Origin: Sorghum bicolor
Taxonomy: Eukaryota; Streptophyta; Magnoliopsida; Poales; Poaceae
Direction of reading: 5' to 3'
Length of the DNA stretch: 64,000 nt
Assembly: GCF_000003195.3 (NCBI RefSeq)
Contig: NW_018396397.1
Location: 603,836 to 667,835, forward strand
The translations under genes were made by a program, and so were the position numbers. Shown piece by piece: positions 59,601-64,000 of this stretch (the first letter of the stretch is position 1; every line of letters begins with the position of its first letter). The notes beneath the pieces were generated by a model that saw only the letters and a program-made list of their open reading frames with translations, made no database searches and was not told the origin of the DNA.

Positions 59601-60745
59601 GCATTGAAACTAACACTATTTCTAAACAGACCAAAGCGAGATTCCATAAGACACACGTCATCAAGGAGTTCCATCGGGTGCATCCAAATTGATTTCCAAG
59701 CATATGGTATGTTCCATGCAAACCGTGCACCTATCTTGCATCAAGATTAGCACTATCTCCAAACAGACCGAACCGAGCTTCCACTTGAGCCTCTTCATCT
59801 AGGAGTACAAACAATTGTGTCAAAAATGGTTTCTTAGACTATGGTGCATTAGGAACAAACTATGCACCTATCCTGTACCGAAACTAACATTGTCTCCAAA
59901 TAGACCAAAGCGAGATTCCATATGACACACGTCATCTAGGAGTTCCATTGGGTGCGTTCAAATTGATTTCTTAACATATGGTACGTTCAATGCAAACTGT
60001 GCAACTATCTTGCATCAAGATTAGCACTATATCCGAACAGACCAAATCGAGCCTCCACTTGAGCCTCTTCAACTACGAGTACCATTAGGTGCGTCTAAAA
60101 TGGTTTCTTAGCCTATGGTGCATTAGGCGTAAACCGTGCACATATCTTCTGACAAAACTAACACGTTCTCTAAACGAACCGAAGCAAAATTCCATATGAC
60201 ACACATCATCAAGGAGTTATATCAGGTGCGTCCTAATTGATTTATGAGCATATCATATGTTCCATGCAAACCGTGCATCTATCTTGCATCAAGATTAGCA
60301 CTATCTCCAAACAGACCAAATCGAGCTATCACTTGAGCCCCTTGACCTAGGAGTACCATCGGGTGCGTCCAAAATGGTTTCTTATCGTATGGTGCATTAG
60401 GTGCAAACCGTGCACCTATCTTGCACCAAAACTAACACTGTCTCTAAACAGACGGAAGTGAGATTCCATATGACACCCATCTAGGAGTTCCATCTGGTGT
60501 GTCCAAATTGATTTATGAGCATATGGTATGTTCCATGCAAATCGTGCACCTATCTTGTATCAAGATTAGCACTATCTCTAAACAGGCCAAACCGAGCACT
60601 CACTTGAGCCTTTTACCTAGGAGTACCATCGGGTGCGTCCAAAATGGTTTCTTAGCCTAGGCTGCATTATGTGCAAACCTTGCACCTATATTGCACCGAA
60701 ACTAACATTGTCTCAAAATAGACCAAGGCAAGATTTCGTATGACA
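56667..60745 (+). repeat. 137-bp centromeric satellite array, plus orientation
   Basis: 4,079 bp, about 30 monomers, continuing the array interrupted at 50427 in the same phase (first 5 bp are the TSD). Near 56757 the phase jumps (GGAGATCAAACCGAGC), an internal deletion. It ends at 60745 (TATGACA) at the copia-like LTR. No genes. Confidence 0.88.
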
Positions 60746-61274
60746 TGGTCAAGCCAATTCACAATTCCTTATATCCTCTCTATTTTGGCTTGACACTCAA
60801 TACTCACTTCAATCTTTATCTTCATACTTCTAGCTTGATCAAACCTAGTTCACTATCAAGCTTTTCTTGTTCATGAAAAGCAAGCCATTATATAGACCAA
60901 TCCAAGAACATCAACTCATGCCTCTTTTACCATTTGCCATTTTTCCAAGTATGCTTGCTTTCTCATGATGCTATAATATCCCACAACATAGAGGCCATTT
61001 CATAGTTTCCATTTGCATTGTTGTCTTTTACTTGAGCTAGATTGTTTCCATAATCCCCAATACAACAATACACAATTTGGCCTTCATTTCAACACTATGT
61101 GGCATATCATCAAGTTTGCCTACTTGTTGAGCCTTGAACATACTTGTTAATACACAATCCACAAGTATGTGCAATAGACTCAATATCCTGTTCAACACTT
61201 AGCAAACTTATTAGACCTTTAATCATGTTGTCATTCAATTCACCAAAACCCACAAAGGGCTAGATGCACTTTCA
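60746..61274 (-). repeat. LTR of a probable Ty1/copia element (3' LTR)
   Basis: 529 bp. The minus strand starts TGAAAGTGCATCTAGCCC and ends GGCTTGACCA, so TG...CA ends. On its inner side the minus strand reads ACCAAAAAGGGGGAGAT, a strong polypurine tract. This PPT plus GTTGTCATCAATCACC is typical of SIRE/Maximus-type grass copia elements. The outer flank TGACA (60741-60745) is the candidate TSD; the other end is beyond the window. Confidence 0.65.
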
Positions 61275-64000
61275 ATCTCCCCCTTTTTGGTGATTGATGA
61301 CAACACAATTAAAGCTTACAAGAAATTGATAAACATTAAGATTTTGAATCCTATGATATAGTGAGTTCCCCTTAAATATGTGCATAGAATGGAATTTCAA
61401 ATTTTGGCCTCAAATGCCAAATGCACATATTCAAGATGAAGTGTGTGAACTCTTCTATATCTTAGCATCCGTGGGGTGCAAGGTGTCAACATGATAAACG
61501 TGATGCTCATGGCAGGTCACTCAAAGTTTGCTGGCCAGTAGAGGGCGGCACTGCCGCACTTGCCAGAGCAGCACAGAAATAAAGGCAACCACCACTCAAG
61601 TCAAGAACATTTCACACTAACATAAAAAGTCCTTATCAAGAGCATAAACTATCATTGCACACACCACACAAAAAATTGAAAAATCTTATATGCCTCTCCT
61701 TTACCCCTTTCAATCCACATATCAATCTCTCCTCCCTTACACTCTCTCCCAATATTTCTCCCCCTTTGGCATTAATCTCCAAAAAGGATCTCTCAACCGA
61801 AAGGAAGAAATAATGGTAGACAAATGAGGGCAAGAGGTAGGTAAAAGTTTAGCATATAGGATTTCTCTCCTAAGTTTTCTACCAAACCAAGTATGCAACA
61901 CCTTAAGTCAAGATTCTTGAGAAGTTAGCATATTTAGCTCATACCTCACTTAGATGATAGTTTTAACATGAGACAAACTCACTTTATCACCACAGAGGTA
62001 TCAACCAAATATCTAAATCATTCTCTAATCGTCACCATAAGAACAAACTCATGGTGTGGCTCAAATATTGCATACACATGCACACACTAGCATGTAAGGG
62101 CCTAGATGCACAAAGGTAATACAAGAGTTCATGGAGCAATATACCTTTGTTCTAAACCTCATAATCTCCACTGTGATCATGATATTATGAATTTAGTGCT
62201 TTGATGGGCTTGGCAAAATGCAAAATACTTCATTTATGCCCATCTCTCTTGATCATCATTTTGAAGGAGATATCATAAACTTGTGCTTGATTTCAGTGGA
62301 AAGTCCATTGCTAGCTCTTGTTGTCATTTTGAGATACCAATTGAAGACATATTTCTTGATATGACAGGTTGAAAGATTATCCACCAATACCAATTGAAAT
62401 ATGATCTTCTCAATTTTGACACCAATTGAAGTAATCTTCAAAATCTGATGCCAATTGGATGGGATGCTTGTATCTCATATTGTCACCTAGGTAATGCTCA
62501 CAAGAGAAGAGATAACATCAAATTGCACAAGCTAGAGTTTCACAACTAGTGACCTTTTGGATGTGGAAGGCATGTAAGTCACTAATTGTAAAACCTCATA
62601 ACATAGACTAAATTCCCCCTTTTTGATAGTGCATACATATATGTGTGTGGAAGGAAAGAACATATGCACTTTTGGTCAATTAAGTCCAAATAAGGGAATT
62701 TAAGCTATATTATGGAGAGTAGCTACTTAAGAGGTAAAACTGCAATCCAAGTAAATATGAGAGATAACTTTACCCATTTGGATTGAGTTAATGTAGCATA
62801 CCCATGAGAAACTCATTCTCACCAAGAGACTACATAAATTCACTCGAAGAAAAGGTTAGTCTCAAAGACACAAGACATAGAATAGACTCCCCCTTAATAT
62901 ATGCAGCAAGTACTTGAATTACTTGTAAAGTGCATTTGAGTCGGTTTAAGAGTCAAGAGGAGTTCATCCTATATCTTGGTCAAGGCATCATAAATTTGCA
63001 ATAATTCAAATTATGCCAAGGAAACATACCACCACCAAGGTAGATAGATCACCACACAGATTTGCATTGATATAACCATCATAAGTGAGACTCCAATGAT
63101 TTGGATGGACATATATTTCTCAATTGATGACATGTGGTGAATTAGAGCTCTTATGATCATCCAAGATACAAATTATGTTCCTAGTTCTTTCTTTACCTAA
63201 GGCAACCCACATAGAGAGAAAAAGGTAAAATTCATGAAATTTTCAAATTATGAACTAGGAGTTACCACTCTTTGTTGACAAGATCCTGGGTAATCAATGA
63301 GATGAGTCATGAACACTTGAGAGCTCTAGAGAGGAGAAATAGCCATGAAAGCTCATTCTTTAGTTATTTTCTCCAACTCATTCAGATTCAGTTCCACTAA
63401 GGATTGGGGCATTCGACATTAAACTGGGAGCACCTGGTTTATAAAAACCAAGATCCTAGAATAATTGTGAAGCACTAAGAGAATCCATTGGAATCATCCA
63501 TCTTCCTTTTTCCATTGTGTGGGACTGCACAACATACACTTGAAAGTAACCAATAGTCTCACAAGATATAGTCTAAACTCCCCCTTAATATGTGCATACA
63601 AGAGTACACAGAGTACACTCATGCATATCAATACCATGAGGTCAAGGGAGAAGTTTACACTGCATTCCAACTGGTTTCAAACTCCTTCAAGCTGCTGTAA
63701 TCCAATTAGTTTCAGCTAGTTTCAGTTGCTTCCAATTGATTTCAGCTAGTACCATCGGACTGTAACTCATTTTTGCTACTTGTCACTGCTGAAGCCAACT
63801 AGTTTCATCAAGTTTCAACTGATCTTAGCTGCTGTTTCTGAAAGACTGCATTTGAATTCTTCTAACAACTAATTGCAATTATTTGCTACTGCTTGTATTC
63901 TGATTGCAACTTGTTTGGATCCTTGTATGAGTTCTCTTCTTCCAATGAAACTCCTTTATCCAAACTGATGCTGCTCATTTTTAATAAATCTTTCATGACC
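61275..64000 (-). mobile_element. Internal non-coding region of the copia-like element, running off the window
   Basis: A/T-rich, with no frame longer than about 70 codons and no recognisable protein. Several polypurine-like strings recur (plus strand CCCCCTTTTT and CTCCCCCTTAATATRTGC near 61279, 61751, 62625, 62889 and 63578), as seen in the 3' non-coding part of large copia elements. The last 400 bp are rich in short CAACTAGTTTCA/AGCTGCT-like words. Coding parts, if present, are beyond 64000. Confidence 0.5.

Overview
This is plant nuclear DNA, and the content points to a grass centromere, most likely an andropogonoid grass of the sorghum/sugarcane group. About half of the window is a tandem satellite whose monomer measures 137 bp. 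From memory this length and sequence match the sorghum CEN38 / sugarcane SCEN centromeric satellite; I could not align it. The satellite is interrupted by Ty3/gypsy elements of the centromere-targeted CRM/CR chromovirus clade, recognised by their gag, by an integrase tail encoded inside the 3' LTR, by 5-bp target duplications and by an initiator-Met-type primer site. I see no intact host gene, tRNA, rRNA or CRISPR.

Layout. (1) 1-2326: the 5' end of a minus-strand CRM element (gag start, leader, PBS, 5' LTR). (2) 1185-7394: three nearly identical copies of a 2,085-bp composite unit: CRM LTR, a 153-bp end of another LTR, and about 790 bp of satellite. (3) 6651-13848: satellite, plus orientation. 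(4) 13849-20322: a complete-ended but internally deleted CRM element, minus strand, with TSD GAGGT. (5) 20323-22768: a broken FRIGIDA-like gene fragment with introns, minus strand. (6) 22769-28896: a second, diverged CRM-type element, minus strand, with gag, protease, RT, RNase H and part of integrase, cut off inside integrase. (7) 28897-38468: satellite in the opposite orientation. (8) 38469-43807: a GC-rich, decayed Tat/RIRE2-like gypsy element, minus strand, cut off at the start of RNase H. (9) 43808-50427: satellite, plus orientation. (10) 50428-56666: an internally deleted CRM element, plus strand, with TSD CATTA. (11) 56667-60745: satellite, plus orientation. (12) 60746-64000: an LTR and adjoining non-coding sequence of a probable Ty1/copia element running out of the window.

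How the parts relate. The satellite shows a 274-bp dimer and a larger order: a landmark variant recurs at spacings of 14, 16, 20 and 22 monomers. The blocks left and right of the middle section are copies of the same array segment; position 49289 is the uninterrupted counterpart of the junction at 13846. The orientation flips at 22.77/28.9 kb and 38.47/43.8 kb can both be explained by one inversion of about 15.7 kb. Mosaic LTRs in the composite units show that LTR-LTR and satellite-satellite exchange built the tandem array. The two CRM elements with both LTRs lack most of RT/RNase H/integrase but keep gag and an in-frame RT-integrase fusion, so they look like non-autonomous derivatives spread by a relative.

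Limits. Clade names rest on recognised motifs and are not database hits. All coding regions here are retroelement remnants or gene fragments. Boundaries of LTRs and TSDs were read base by base; monomer counts are block length divided by 137.
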